This document shows, piece by piece, positions 17,304-25,932 of a stretch of 44,793 bases of DNA. The notes beneath the pieces are model-generated. The model was not told the DNA's origin, made no database searches, and saw nothing but the letters and a program-made list of their open reading frames with translations. Numbering within the stretch: position 1 is the first letter of the stretch; the number at the start of each line of letters is the position of its first letter. Source of the stretch: an uncultured Acidobacteriota bacterium (GTDB lineage Bacteria; Acidobacteriota; Vicinamibacteria; Marinacidobacterales; SMYC01); assembly GCA_947259165.1 (NCBI GenBank), contig CAMYKY010000023.1, positions 1 to 44,793 on the forward strand, written 5' to 3'. Position numbers and translations under genes: made by a program.

Positions 17304-18380
17304 CCTTGCCTGCCACAACCCTCCCGCCAAGCTCCAAATCTTTCCTTTCACTTCCAAGCTGCAAAGCGTCGCGAGCGCTTGGTCGACGCCGATTTCGAGG
17401 TTTTCGAGTAGCGAATCGATGTCGACGGCTTCTTGTCTGTTGACGAGGTGACCGAGGACGGAGCGCTCCATGCGGTCGAGGGGAGCCTCGTTTGCTGGAT
17501 CCGTCGCCGACAATCGCGTGCGCAGGAGAGCGCGGATGTCGGGCCTCAGCTCTTCCAAGACTTCGCTGGCTTCGGTGGCCAGCGTCGCGCCGTCGCGGAT
17601 GAGCGCGTGGACGCCGGCGCTGTTCGGCGATAGCGCGGGGCCGGGGACGGCATAAACCTCTCGATCTTGCTCCATCGCGATCCGAGCCGAAACGAGTGAG
17701 CCGCTCTTGAGAGCGGCCTCCACGACCAATGTTCCGAGGCTCATTCCCGTGATGATTCGATTCCTGCGAGGGAAGTTCCCGGCTCGGGGGGGCTCATGGA
17801 TGCTGAATTCGGAGATCACGGCCCCATGTTCGGCGATCTGCTCCGCGAGGCGCCGATGCTCTCTAGGGTAGATGTTGCGAAGGCCCGAACCAAGCACCGC
17901 AATCGTCCGCCCGCCGGCTTCGAGCGCCCCCCGATGGGCGGCTGCGTCGATACCGCGCGCGAGGCCACTCACGATGGTGAGACCGGCAGCTGAAAGAGAA
18001 GCCGCGAATCGCCGGCTCATTTCGAGGCCGTAGTGGGTCGCACGTCTGGAGCCCACGATTGCGAGGGCGAGAGCGTCCTCCGTTTCTAGCTGGCCCCACA
18101 TCGAGATCAGCAGAGGGGGGTCGGGTGCGGCACGCAGTAAGCGAGGGTAGCGCGATTCGGTCAGGCAAACAGAGTCGAAGCCTGCCTCGCGGATGCGCTC
18201 GAGGGTCGCCTCCGCACGGGCGATATCGGCGTGCGAGTGCGGCATCTGGCTCAAAGCCGCGGTTAGATTTCCGTGCTTCCGGACCAGCGCGAGTCGATCT
18301 CGACGCCGCGGCGTGGTCAGGACGTCGATCGTCGCCGCGGCGAGCACGTCCGGCGTGGGTGTTGCGCCTTTCACAGACAT
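17298..18380 (-). CDS. dprA: DNA processing protein DprA (Smf)
   Basis: Binds incoming single-stranded DNA and loads RecA in natural transformation. 360 residues. The Rossmann-like DprA core shows IVGSRRATHYG, VSGLARGIDAAAHRGAL, TIAVLGSGL, YPREHRRLAEQI, PPRAGNFPRRNRIITGMS (dNMP-binding stretch) and VVEAALKSGSLVSARIA, ending in a winged-helix domain with LLENLEIGVDQALATLCSLE. ATG at 18380 is chosen because GGAGG lies seven bases upstream; a longer in-frame start at 18464 adds an unrelated leader. The final codons and stop lie in the repeat arm. With comF at 28501 this is the second competence-associated gene here. Confidence 0.93.
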   Translation of the reverse strand: MSVKGATPTPDVLAAATIDVLTTPRRRDRLALVRKHGNLTAALSQMPHSHADIARAEATLERIREAGFDSVCLTESRYPRLLRAAPDPPLLISMWGQLETEDALALAIVGSRRATHYGLEMSRRFAASLSAAGLTIVSGLARGIDAAAHRGALEAGGRTIAVLGSGLRNIYPREHRRLAEQIAEHGAVISEFSIHEPPRAGNFPRRNRIITGMSLGTLVVEAALKSGSLVSARIAMEQDREVYAVPGPALSPNSAGVHALIRDGATLATEASEVLEELRPDIRALLRTRLSATDPANEAPLDRMERSVLGHLVNRQEAVDIDSLLENLEIGVDQALATLCSLEVKGKIWSLAGGLWQARP

Positions 18381-18545
18381 CGAGGCCTCCTTCCGGGGAC
18401 AATCCATTCCACCTCCCCGCGGTGGGAGCGTTAGTAAGAAGATGACGAAAAACAACGAGGACAACCTCCTTCAGGGGGCGCAAAGTGCCTGAAATAAGGG
18501 CGCAATCATGGGTGCCAGGGGCCTCGGGCGAAGTCGAGTTGCTTC

Positions 18546-18574
18546 TTGCGCGGCCTGGGGGCGTGGGCTACCAT
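18546..18574 (+). promoter_or_regulatory. Possible promoter for the small TPR protein and lipoprotein genes
   Basis: TTGCGC (18546-18551), 17 bases, TACCAT (18569-18574). The spacing is ideal but the hexamers are only moderately close to consensus. It lies 65 bases ahead of the TTG start at 18639, in the divergent dprA-TPR gap. Confidence 0.3.
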
Positions 18575-18638
18575 AGCCAAGCCGCCGCCATCACGAGGGT
18601 GATGGAACCTCGTTATTTGCTGAATTGCAGAGGTAGAC

Positions 18639-19019
18639 TTGTCCTTACGCGTTCGTCTCTCCGTGTGGTTTCTGGCTCTCCTCCTGCTGGCCGTCCCGTG
18701 TGGACTTGTCGCCGACGACGGCGAAAAGGAGTCCCGCGAGCAGGTGGCATTCGGTATCGAAGTGGCCCAGCGAGGCCTCTGGCGAGAGGCTACCTATCGC
18801 TGGGAGAAAGCCGTCGAGCTCGACCCTGCGAATCCGAGTGCGCGGAACAATCTTGCCGTATCGTACGAGCAGTCCGGGGAGTTCGACCGTGCGAACGAGG
18901 AGTACGAGAGGGCACTCGAGCTCGATTCCGACAATCTGTACATCCGGCAAAACTACGAGCTCTTTAGAGAAGCCTATGAGAGAAAAAAGCGTACTGACCG
19001 GCGGGCCCGCCAGAACTGA
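18639..19019 (+). CDS. Small exported TPR protein
   Basis: 126 residues with a signal peptide (hydrophobic run VWFLALLLLAVPCGLVA, cleavage before DDGEK), then about two TPR units (REQVAFGIEVAQRGLWREA; PSARNNLAVSYEQSGEFDRA) and a basic tail ending KKRTDRRARQN. Function unknown; TPRs suggest a scaffold or binding role in the periplasm. The start is TTG at 18639, supported by GAGG seven bases upstream and by the signal peptide beginning directly there. The 3' end overlaps the next gene by 44 bases in another frame, which implies coupled expression. Confidence 0.72.
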   Translation: MSLRVRLSVWFLALLLLAVPCGLVADDGEKESREQVAFGIEVAQRGLWREATYRWEKAVELDPANPSARNNLAVSYEQSGEFDRANEEYERALELDSDNLYIRQNYELFREAYERKKRTDRRARQN

Positions 19020-19824
19020 ACGACGTGTTGTCGCCACCGGCCGCTCGCTTGGCCTTGTAGCTCTCGCGGCGTGGGCGAGCGCCGCTCTCGGGTGCACCTC
19101 CTACTATGAGGTGCCCATCGAAGTCCCCATTGCTGCGAAACTCGACGTCACGGAGTACAACCGCATCCTCGTGGCGAGCTTCACAACGCAAACGAACGAG
19201 CGACTTGACCTCGACTCGGAGACGGTGCGACTCCTACGGAACCAACTCCGCATGCGCTCCCAGCTGCAAGTCCTGGACGCGGAAGTCGATCCGTTGGGAG
19301 ATTTCTCGGAAGAGACCCTCGAGCAGCTGGGGCTCTTGGAAGAATTCGAGCAACTCGACGAACAGGCACGGGCTGCCGGCGAAGAAGAAATCTCGCAGCA
19401 AGAATGGATCGATCTCGAGCAGGACAAGCTGCTCGAAGACCAAGCGTATTGGCAACAACTGGGCGAGGAATACCAAAACCCGCTAATCGTTACCGGTAAG
19501 CTCCGTTTCGGCTCGGAGTCCCGCTCCGGCTACACTCGGCGCGACCGCTACGTTCGGGACTCGCTCAACCGGCCTCAGCTACAGCGTAGCCAGGCATTTC
19601 AAGAGAGAACCGGATTCACCTTGAACGCCGAGTTCTACTTCATCGACGGTGAGACCGGCCGAACGATCCATCGGGAGCGTTTCACGGAAGAAGTCATCTA
19701 TGGGCGTGAGGAGCAAAGCTCGGCTTTGTCGTCGTACTTCGAGCTCATGGACCGGCTGTTGCCCAATTTTCTGAGTATCTTGTCACCCCAGACGTTCCGG
19801 GGTACCCGAATACTGCTCAAGTAA
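18976..19824 (+). CDS. Predicted outer-membrane/periplasmic lipoprotein, unknown family
   Basis: 282 residues. A type II signal peptide is clear: n-region MREKSVLTGGPARTERR, hydrophobic h-region, lipobox ALGC with C40 as the lipidated residue. The mature part starts with TSYYEVPIEVPI, then an alpha/beta region (ILVASFTTQTNERL) and a Glu/Gln-rich helical insert (about 120-165). The region LNAEFYFIDGETGRTIHRERF resembles the GNA1162/CsgG-type lipoproteins that bind cell-envelope complexes, but I cannot assign a family. It overlaps the small TPR gene by 44 bases. The 3' neighbour is another exported protein 144 bases on, so the three may act together. Confidence 0.7.
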   Translation: MREKSVLTGGPARTERRVVATGRSLGLVALAAWASAALGCTSYYEVPIEVPIAAKLDVTEYNRILVASFTTQTNERLDLDSETVRLLRNQLRMRSQLQVLDAEVDPLGDFSEETLEQLGLLEEFEQLDEQARAAGEEEISQQEWIDLEQDKLLEDQAYWQQLGEEYQNPLIVTGKLRFGSESRSGYTRRDRYVRDSLNRPQLQRSQAFQERTGFTLNAEFYFIDGETGRTIHRERFTEEVIYGREEQSSALSSYFELMDRLLPNFLSILSPQTFRGTRILLK

Positions 19825-19967
19825 TGTGGTGGTCGTGACTCAATAGCTATCAACGGGAGGAAACAGCCCCTCACGGTCGCTAGGCTTTTTCGCCGCCAGG
19901 CTTCGCGTCGTTCGGGGAAGGTCCGAAAGACACTTTTGTGTCGACGGAGACTGATGCGAGGTAACCG

Positions 19968-22955
19968 ATGACGAAAAGCAACATTGGATCGATGGGACGT
20001 GCGGCGCTCATTCTTTGCATTTTGGCGGTTTCCGCAGGGCTTGTGTTCGGCCAGGCGTCGTTCGCACCCTTTTACGGCAAGAACAAGGTCAAATGGGACA
20101 AGCACCAGTGGCAGGTCTATCGCTCGCCTCACTTCGAGGTTTACTACTACCCTGAGTTCGAACAGGAACTTGGCCGTGTCGTCAGTTACGCCGAAAGCGC
20201 TTACGAGAAGGTCTCAAACGACCTGAAGCACGAAATCTCGTTCCCTATTCCGCTCATCCTCTACAAGACGTTTTCGGAGTTCGCACAGACGAATCTGTTC
20301 CCGATCGAGATCCCCGAGGGAGTCGGCGCGTTTGCCGAGCCCGCACGCGATCGGATGGTCATCCCCATCGACAACCCTCCCGACGAGTTGCAGGAGCTTT
20401 TTATTCACGAGCTCACGCACATTTTTCAATTCGACATCATCCCGCGCTCGCTGGTGAGGCGATCCGTTCCGGTCTGGATTGATGAGGGGATGGCGACCTA
20501 CATGGAGAGCGAGTGGGACCCACTCGATCTCATGGTGATCCGTGATGCGGCGGTCACCGATCAGATTCCAAGCTTCGAGGCCCTCAATGTCGGCTTCGCC
20601 CGCGCCGCTTACAGCTTTGGCGCTTCGGTGTTTGAGTTCATCGAAGAGAGGTTCGGCAAAGAAGGCGTCCGGCAGTTCATTTTTGCTTTGCGCCGGGCCG
20701 TTGTCGGGGGCGTCGGCGCTGAGGTGTACCAGCAAGCGTTCCGGCTAACGCCCGAAGAGTTCTATCGCGAATGGAAGCGCTGGCTCGTCGACAAATACAA
20801 GCCGTTCCGCGACAAAGAGATTCCGGACGATTACAGCCTCGATATGTCGCCGGATCCTCGGGAGGGCAATTTCGTGGCGGCTTTATCCGCGGCGCCGTCG
20901 CCCTCCAAAGAGATCATCGCGGTCATGAGTGTGAACCGTAAGGAAGGCGAGTTCGACATCATTTTGCTGTCGGCCGCCGACGGTTCCGTTATCAAGAATT
21001 TGACCCCCGGCTACACCGGCGCGTTCGACAACATCGTTGGGCTCGTGGGCGAGGATTCGCTCATCGGCCGCAACATCGCGTGGACGCCCGATGGCGACAA
21101 CATCGTATTCTTCGGGCGCTACAAGAAGCGGCGTGCGCTCATCATCGTGAACGTGCTCAACGAAAAGGTGGTCAAGCGGATCCAGGTCCCGGTTGACCGG
21201 GCGCTGTTCCCTTACGTCGGACCCAAAGGCGAATGGGCGTACTTCACGGCTCTTCAGGACGGAATCAGCGATGTTTGGCGTGTGAATCTCGAGACTGAAG
21301 CGTTCGAGAACGTGACCGACGACGACTTCTTCGACAAGTTTCCGACGATCACGCCCGACGGCGAATGGCTCTATTGGAGCCGCCGCATCAGCGGCTACGA
21401 CAAGATCTATCGCGTCAAGCTCGCCGATCTTTCGCAGAAGGAGCAGGTGACGTTTGGGACCCACGACGACGCCTCGCCGATCTTCTCCGACGACGGTCAG
21501 TTGATGTTCTACACGTCGAACGAAGATGACGACATCTACAACCTTCGCTCCATGGATGTCGAAACCGGGGATATCATTCAGTACACGGATGTGCTCGGCG
21601 GGAACTTCTCTCCCACGGTGATCAAGAATTTTCGGACGGATGACGACGTCCTCCTGTTCACGAGCTACTACAAGGGGAACTACGGTCTCTTCCGGCTGCC
21701 CATGGACGAGCCCGTCAAAGAAATTACGTCCGATCGGATCATCCGGACCGAAGGGCCGGTGATCGATTTCGTCCCTCCGGTGAGTCACCAGATCATCGCC
21801 GAGAACAAACGCAACAAGGGGACGTTCGAGAAGTTCTACGTCGACGGAGCGCCGCCGATATCGGTGGGCGTGACCTCTGGCGGTGACTTTTTCGGTGGCA
21901 CCGGGATCAGTTTTTCGGATGTGTTAGGCGATCAGAACTTCACGTTCATGGCGTTATCGGTTCGGGAGTTCCGTAGTTATTTGGGCTCGTACGCGAATCG
22001 CGCAGGTCGCTTGCAGTACTCGCTCACCGCGTTCGATTCGACGAGCTTTTTTTTCGCCTCGCCGTTCAATTTCTCGCCAGGTTTTTCCCGCGATGGGGCC
22101 CTGTCCACGATCCGGCAGACGGGCGCCACGATAGCAGGCTCCTACCCCCTGAGTCGGTTCCGTCGCTTCGAGCTGTCGACCGGTGTCATCCGGCAGCGGA
22201 CCCGGTTCGAAGATCCTTTTCTGGACCCAGGCATCAACCCTGGACTGCCACCTGGGTTCAACGATGCCGTATCGGCACGCTACCCCAACGGGACCGCTTT
22301 GCCGGTCTCTGCGACCTACATTCAGGAGACGACACGGTTTCGCAATTTCGGCCCGATCGCTGGCTCGACGGTGCTCGCTGGGGCGACCATCTCCCCGGGC
22401 GGCCCATTTCTTTCGCGTCAGACGTTCAATCTCGACGCAAGAAAGTACTTTCAGCTGACGTCGGCGAGCCTACTCGCGGTCCGGCTGCGCGGCCTCTGGA
22501 GCGACGGCGAGAACCCCGACCTCTTCTGGTTTGGCGGTAACGGCGACATGCGTGGCTACGATTACCAGTCGTTCGTCGGCAACCAGGGATTCTACGCGAA
22601 TGCGGAGCTCAGGTTTCCGATCATCGACGCCGCCATTACCCCGATAGGATTTTTCGGCCCCCTTCGGGGTTTGTTCTTCGTGAACATGGGTGGCGCGCAC
22701 TACATTGGCGAACCTTTCAAGCTGTTTTCGAGCGATCGCCGCATCTCGTCGCTCGGACTTCGTTGCGGCCCGGCTGGAACCTCTCTTTGTATCTCCGATG
22801 GATTCGGGCTTGCCGACGCCGTGGCGTCGTACGGCATCGGCCTGACGTTCAATTTCTTCGGGATGCCGATGAACGTCAACTGGTCGAAGCTCACCGACTT
22901 CGTCACCACCGCGGAAGGCTGGAAGACCGATTTTTGGATAGGCTTTAATTTTTGA
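19968..22955 (+). CDS. Outer-membrane metallopeptidase-propeller-Omp85-like barrel fusion
   Basis: 995 residues in three modules. (1) Signal peptide (about 1-29), then a gluzincin-type peptidase domain: zinc motif HELTH at 147-151 with third ligand E173 in VWIDEGMATYME. (2) About residues 300-620, a TolB/PD40-like beta-propeller with repeated D-G-x-x-hydrophobic strands (PDGDNIVFFGR, PDGEWLYWSR, DDGQLMFYTS). (3) About 630-995, a transmembrane barrel with the Omp85/D15 loop motif NGDMRGY and C-terminal Phe (WIGFNF) as used for BAM recognition. Predicted to sit in the outer membrane with peptidase and propeller in the periplasm. All peptidase residues are present. Substrate unknown. Start ATG 19968 with GAGG nearby. 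Confidence 0.83.
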   Translation: MTKSNIGSMGRAALILCILAVSAGLVFGQASFAPFYGKNKVKWDKHQWQVYRSPHFEVYYYPEFEQELGRVVSYAESAYEKVSNDLKHEISFPIPLILYKTFSEFAQTNLFPIEIPEGVGAFAEPARDRMVIPIDNPPDELQELFIHELTHIFQFDIIPRSLVRRSVPVWIDEGMATYMESEWDPLDLMVIRDAAVTDQIPSFEALNVGFARAAYSFGASVFEFIEERFGKEGVRQFIFALRRAVVGGVGAEVYQQAFRLTPEEFYREWKRWLVDKYKPFRDKEIPDDYSLDMSPDPREGNFVAALSAAPSPSKEIIAVMSVNRKEGEFDIILLSAADGSVIKNLTPGYTGAFDNIVGLVGEDSLIGRNIAWTPDGDNIVFFGRYKKRRALIIVNVLNEKVVKRIQVPVDRALFPYVGPKGEWAYFTALQDGISDVWRVNLETEAFENVTDDDFFDKFPTITPDGEWLYWSRRISGYDKIYRVKLADLSQKEQVTFGTHDDASPIFSDDGQLMFYTSNEDDDIYNLRSMDVETGDIIQYTDVLGGNFSPTVIKNFRTDDDVLLFTSYYKGNYGLFRLPMDEPVKEITSDRIIRTEGPVIDFVPPVSHQIIAENKRNKGTFEKFYVDGAPPISVGVTSGGDFFGGTGISFSDVLGDQNFTFMALSVREFRSYLGSYANRAGRLQYSLTAFDSTSFFFASPFNFSPGFSRDGALSTIRQTGATIAGSYPLSRFRRFELSTGVIRQRTRFEDPFLDPGINPGLPPGFNDAVSARYPNGTALPVSATYIQETTRFRNFGPIAGSTVLAGATISPGGPFLSRQTFNLDARKYFQLTSASLLAVRLRGLWSDGENPDLFWFGGNGDMRGYDYQSFVGNQGFYANAELRFPIIDAAITPIGFFGPLRGLFFVNMGGAHYIGEPFKLFSSDRRISSLGLRCGPAGTSLCISDGFGLADAVASYGIGLTFNFFGMPMNVNWSKLTDFVTTAEGWKTDFWIGFNF

Positions 22956-22975
22956 GCGCGGCTTCGTTTCGGCCA

Positions 22976-23175
22976 ACGGCTAACGGTGTACAGCATACGG
23001 CGTACGGCCGGAACCGACAGGGTGCAGGTCGACACAGGCGAGCCTTTCAACGGACGGCTCTGCACCAGCAGATTGTTTTGCGGAAGCGCCTGGAGTCGCA
23101 TCGAGGCGCGGGCCTCGCCGAAAACGGATACGTTCAAACGAGCCCGTATATCGTATACCGTTAGCCGTATACCGT
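22976..23175 (-). repeat. Hairpin-element family 2, copy d (TATACGG-type arrays)
   Basis: Arms at 22976-23008 and 23143-23175 share ACGGCTAACGGT on opposite strands and consist of degenerate GTATACGG units rather than the CGAATGCC units of the other copies. Between them, on the minus strand (about 23100-23143), the family core is recognisable: GGCTCGTTTGAACG, CCGTTTTCGG, GCGCCTCGATG. It occupies the gap between the barrel gene and rplU and ends four bases before the rplU -35. Confidence 0.75.
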
Positions 23176-23178
23176 CCC

Positions 23179-23207
23179 TTGACGCGGAGGTGTCCGGGGG
23201 CTAAAAT
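23179..23207 (+). promoter_or_regulatory. Promoter of the rplU-rpmA-obgE-nadD-rsfS operon
   Basis: TTGACG (23179-23184), a 17-base spacer, TAAAAT (23202-23207). Each hexamer is one base from consensus. The predicted start is around 23214, giving a leader of about 25 bases that contains the rplU ribosome site CGGAGG. Confidence 0.75.
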
Positions 23208-23238
23208 GCTCAGATCTACGCAGGTGTAACCGGAGGCA

Positions 23239-23553
23239 ATGTTGTACGCAATCATCGAAACGGGCGGCAGGCAGGAAAAAGCGATGCCCGGTGAAAAACT
23301 CAAGGTCGAGAAGCTCGATGCTCAGGTGGGTGACACCATTCGCTTCGACAAAGTGATGCTCGTCAATCGTGACGGCAGCGTCGAGCTCGGAAAACCGTAC
23401 GTCGACGGGGCCTCGGTAACCGCGACCGTGACGGAACAGGGGCGCGGTCGAAAGATACTCGTTTTCAAAAAGAAGCGTCGCAAGCAGTATCGTCGGACGC
23501 GCGGCCACCGGCAGTCCTATACGGCTGTCACGGTCGAAGCCATCGAAGGATAG
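23239..23553 (+). CDS. rplU: 50S ribosomal protein L21
   Basis: Large-subunit protein, 104 residues, normal length. [21 protein letters not shown] is split over residues 1-21; the family signature near the C-terminus is [15 protein letters not shown] with the [10 protein letters not shown] end. GGAGG sits two to six bases ahead of the ATG region. First gene of the operon, followed by rpmA after five bases. Confidence 0.97.
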   Translation: MLYAIIETGGRQEKAMPGEKLKVEKLDAQVGDTIRFDKVMLVNRDGSVELGKPYVDGASVTATVTEQGRGRKILVFKKKRRKQYRRTRGHRQSYTAVTVEAIEG

Positions 23554-23558
23554 CGGCT

Positions 23559-23822
23559 ATGGCGCACAAAAAAGGTCAAGGAAGCTCTCGCAACGGCCGG
23601 GACAGCAACGCCCAGAGACTCGGCGTCAAGGCCTTCGCCGGCCAGGACGTGAACGGTGGTTGTATCTTGGTACGGCAACGTGGGACTCGGTTCAAGCCGG
23701 GCACGAACGTCGGCCGCGGCAAAGACGACACGCTGTTCGCGAAAGTGGGCGGGATCGTTCAGTTCCAGAATCGCGGGCAAAAAGGGCGGTTCATCCACGT
23801 CCATTCCGCGAGTGCCGGTTGA
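23559..23822 (+). CDS. rpmA: 50S ribosomal protein L27
   Basis: Large-subunit protein near the peptidyl transferase centre, 87 residues. N-terminus [20 protein letters not shown] and the signature [14 protein letters not shown] [12 protein letters not shown] with [12 protein letters not shown] are clear. It has no N-terminal cleavable extension of the Firmicutes kind. The rplU-rpmA-obgE order is widely conserved. Confidence 0.97.
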   Translation: MAHKKGQGSSRNGRDSNAQRLGVKAFAGQDVNGGCILVRQRGTRFKPGTNVGRGKDDTLFAKVGGIVQFQNRGQKGRFIHVHSASAG

Positions 23823-23903
23823 CGCTTCCTATCGAGCCTCATCTCCTTCTCTGTAACCCCGGGTCGTTTTCCTCGCCGCAACCTCCCCGTCCATAATGTA
23901 TCC

Positions 23904-24917
23904 ATGTGGATCGACGAAGCGGTCCTCGAACTTCGAGCCGGCAAGGGCGGTGACGGTGTCATCAGCTTCCGGCGGGAGAAATTCGTTCCCCGCGGTGGTC
24001 CCGATGGTGGCAGAGGCGGGGACGGCGGTTCTATCTGGCTCGTAGCCCGCTCGGCTCAGAACACGCTCGCCGGCTATCGGTACCGTCCCAACTACCAGGC
24101 CGAGCGGGGCCGCAACGGTGAAGGCGCCCGGAAGACGGGCCGGACGGGAAAAGATTCCGAGTTGTCGGTACCGTTGGGAACGCTCGTCAAAGACGAGGAA
24201 ACGGGTGAGATCCTCGGCGATCTGACCGAGGAGGGTCAAAGGCTTCTTACTGTTCGCGGTGGTCAAGGGGGGCGCGGCAACACCTCTTTCGCATCTGCGA
24301 CGAACCGGGCGCCGCGGCAAAGGGAGAAGGGCTCAGCCGGCGAAGAACGGAAGATCCGGCTCGAGCTACGATTGCTCGCTGACGTCGGTCTCGTGGGTTT
24401 TCCGAACGCGGGCAAATCGACCTTTATCTCGCGGGTGAGCGCGGCGCGTCCCAAGATCGCGGATTATCCGTTCACGACGCTCGTTCCCCACTTGGGTGTT
24501 GTTGAAGTTTCTGAAGACGCGTCGTTCGTTTTGGCCGACGTGCCTGGATTGATCCCGGGGGCGAGCGAAGGCGCCGGACTAGGGGACCGTTTTCTCAAGC
24601 ATCTGAGCCGCACCGCGTACCTCGTCTATTTCGTGGACGTCTCCGAAGGGTCAGGCCGGCCACCGGCGGAGGACTTGAAAGTGCTGCGCGGGGAGATAGA
24701 GGCTTATGGTGGCGGAATGGAGCAAAAGCCTGCCGCCGTGGGTGCGAACAAAGTCGACGCGCTCGAGGACGAATCCAGACTGAAATCGCTCCAGGCGGCG
24801 GCAGCGAGTCTTGGACTTCCGTGTTTCGCGGTGTCTGCCGCGACGGGCGATGGCTGCACCGAAATGGTTCGAGAGCTTTATCACCGGGTGACCGATGCGC
24901 GAGCCCCGGTGATATGA
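23904..24917 (+). CDS. obgE: GTPase ObgE/CgtA
   Basis: Essential ribosome-assembly and stress GTPase. 337 residues: the glycine-rich Obg fold (1-158; ELRAGKGGDGVISFRREKF, GGPDGGRGGDGGS) and a G domain with GFPNAGKST (P-loop), DYPFTTLVPHLG (switch I), DVPGLIPGA (G3) and NKVD (G4). It lacks the C-terminal OCT extension found in Firmicutes. Its stop overlaps the nadD start as ATGA, so translation is probably coupled. Confidence 0.96.
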   Translation: MWIDEAVLELRAGKGGDGVISFRREKFVPRGGPDGGRGGDGGSIWLVARSAQNTLAGYRYRPNYQAERGRNGEGARKTGRTGKDSELSVPLGTLVKDEETGEILGDLTEEGQRLLTVRGGQGGRGNTSFASATNRAPRQREKGSAGEERKIRLELRLLADVGLVGFPNAGKSTFISRVSAARPKIADYPFTTLVPHLGVVEVSEDASFVLADVPGLIPGASEGAGLGDRFLKHLSRTAYLVYFVDVSEGSGRPPAEDLKVLRGEIEAYGGGMEQKPAAVGANKVDALEDESRLKSLQAAAASLGLPCFAVSAATGDGCTEMVRELYHRVTDARAPVI

Positions 24918-25507
24918 GCAAGATAGGAGTGCTCGGAGGGACGTTCGACCCACTTCATTACGGTCATCTGCGAGCGGCGGAAGTGGCGCGCGATGCGCTC
25001 TCACTCGATCGAGTTTTGTTTGTTCCCGCAGCCAACCCGCCTCACAAGCAGGGAGTCACGGTGACTGACGTGGGTGCTCGCGTCGACATGTTGGAGCTCG
25101 GGCTCGCTGGCGAAGCCGAGTTCGAGCTCTGTCGGGCGGAGATCGAAAGAGGCGGGCCGTCGTACACTATCGAAACTCTCGACGAGCTGAAGCGCCAAGA
25201 GCGGGGGGCCGAGCTCTGGTTCATTACCGGCAGCGACGCATTTTTGGAGATCCGCACGTGGAGAGATTGGGAGGCGCTGCTCACGCGTTACTCGTTCGCG
25301 GTGCACGAGCGCCCGGGTGTTGGCATCGATGCTGCCGCTGCCGTTGTCCCGGAATCCTATCGCGAGCGCGTCGTATTTCTAACACGGGAAATGCTCAATA
25401 TTTCATCGACCGAGATCCGGCGTTTGGCGCGAGCCAAGCGATCGATCCGGTTTCTTGTTCCGCAAGCCGTTGACGACTACGTGCGTCGAAATCATCTCTA
25501 TCAGTAA
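24914..25507 (+). CDS. nadD: Nicotinate-nucleotide adenylyltransferase
   Basis: Joins nicotinate mononucleotide to ATP to give deamido-NAD, downstream of PncB. 197 residues. Nucleotidyltransferase motifs GVLGGTFDPLHYGHL (H-x-G-H) at the N-terminus, FVPAANPPHK, ELWFITGSDAF, and ISSTEIRRL near the C-terminus. ATG at 24914 overlaps the obgE stop by four bases. No NrtR-type palindrome precedes it, so unlike pncB it appears to follow the ribosomal operon's control. Confidence 0.95.
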   Translation: MSKIGVLGGTFDPLHYGHLRAAEVARDALSLDRVLFVPAANPPHKQGVTVTDVGARVDMLELGLAGEAEFELCRAEIERGGPSYTIETLDELKRQERGAELWFITGSDAFLEIRTWRDWEALLTRYSFAVHERPGVGIDAAAAVVPESYRERVVFLTREMLNISSTEIRRLARAKRSIRFLVPQAVDDYVRRNHLYQ

Positions 25508-25519
25508 GGACCCGAGAAG

Positions 25520-25903
25520 TTGGACGAAAGCAAATTGAACGAAACCAAATTGACGCTGAGCTCACTCGAGCCGGGGCTTCGTGCCGCTGTCGAGGCGGCA
25601 CAAGAAAAAAAGGCAGGGGACATCGTCGTGCTCGACCTGCGCGGGCTTGCGAGCTTTACCGACTATTTCGTGATCTGCACCGGCACGAGTCACCGCCAAA
25701 TCGAGTCGGTTGCCGATGAAGTGGAGGCGTCGCTCCGGGCATTATCGCAAAGACCCACGCACAAGGAGGGCTACCCTCGGGGCGAATGGGTTCTCATGGA
25801 CTACGTCGATTTTGTCGTCCATATCTTCACGCCTAAGAGCCGTGAATACTATGACCTCGAGCGCCTTTGGGGTGACGCGGAGAAGCTCGCTGTGGCAAGC
25901 TGA
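25520..25903 (+). CDS. rsfS: Ribosomal silencing factor RsfS
   Basis: Binds ribosomal protein L14 and blocks subunit joining under starvation. 127 residues; signature DIVVLDLRGLASFTDYFVIC, GTSHRQIESVADEVE, GEWVLMDYVDFVVHIF and YYDLERLWGD. The start is TTG at 25520, twelve bases after nadD with AAGGA upstream; a second in-frame TTG a few codons on is possible. The nadD-rsfS pairing is conserved in many bacteria. Confidence 0.94.
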   Translation: MDESKLNETKLTLSSLEPGLRAAVEAAQEKKAGDIVVLDLRGLASFTDYFVICTGTSHRQIESVADEVEASLRALSQRPTHKEGYPRGEWVLMDYVDFVVHIFTPKSREYYDLERLWGDAEKLAVAS

Positions 25904-25932
25904 TAACGAAAAATCACATCGGCGACCGGGTA

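Noticed and set aside
18381..18464. Longer DprA start
   Set aside because: The leader is unlike DprA and the GGAGG site points to ATG 18380.
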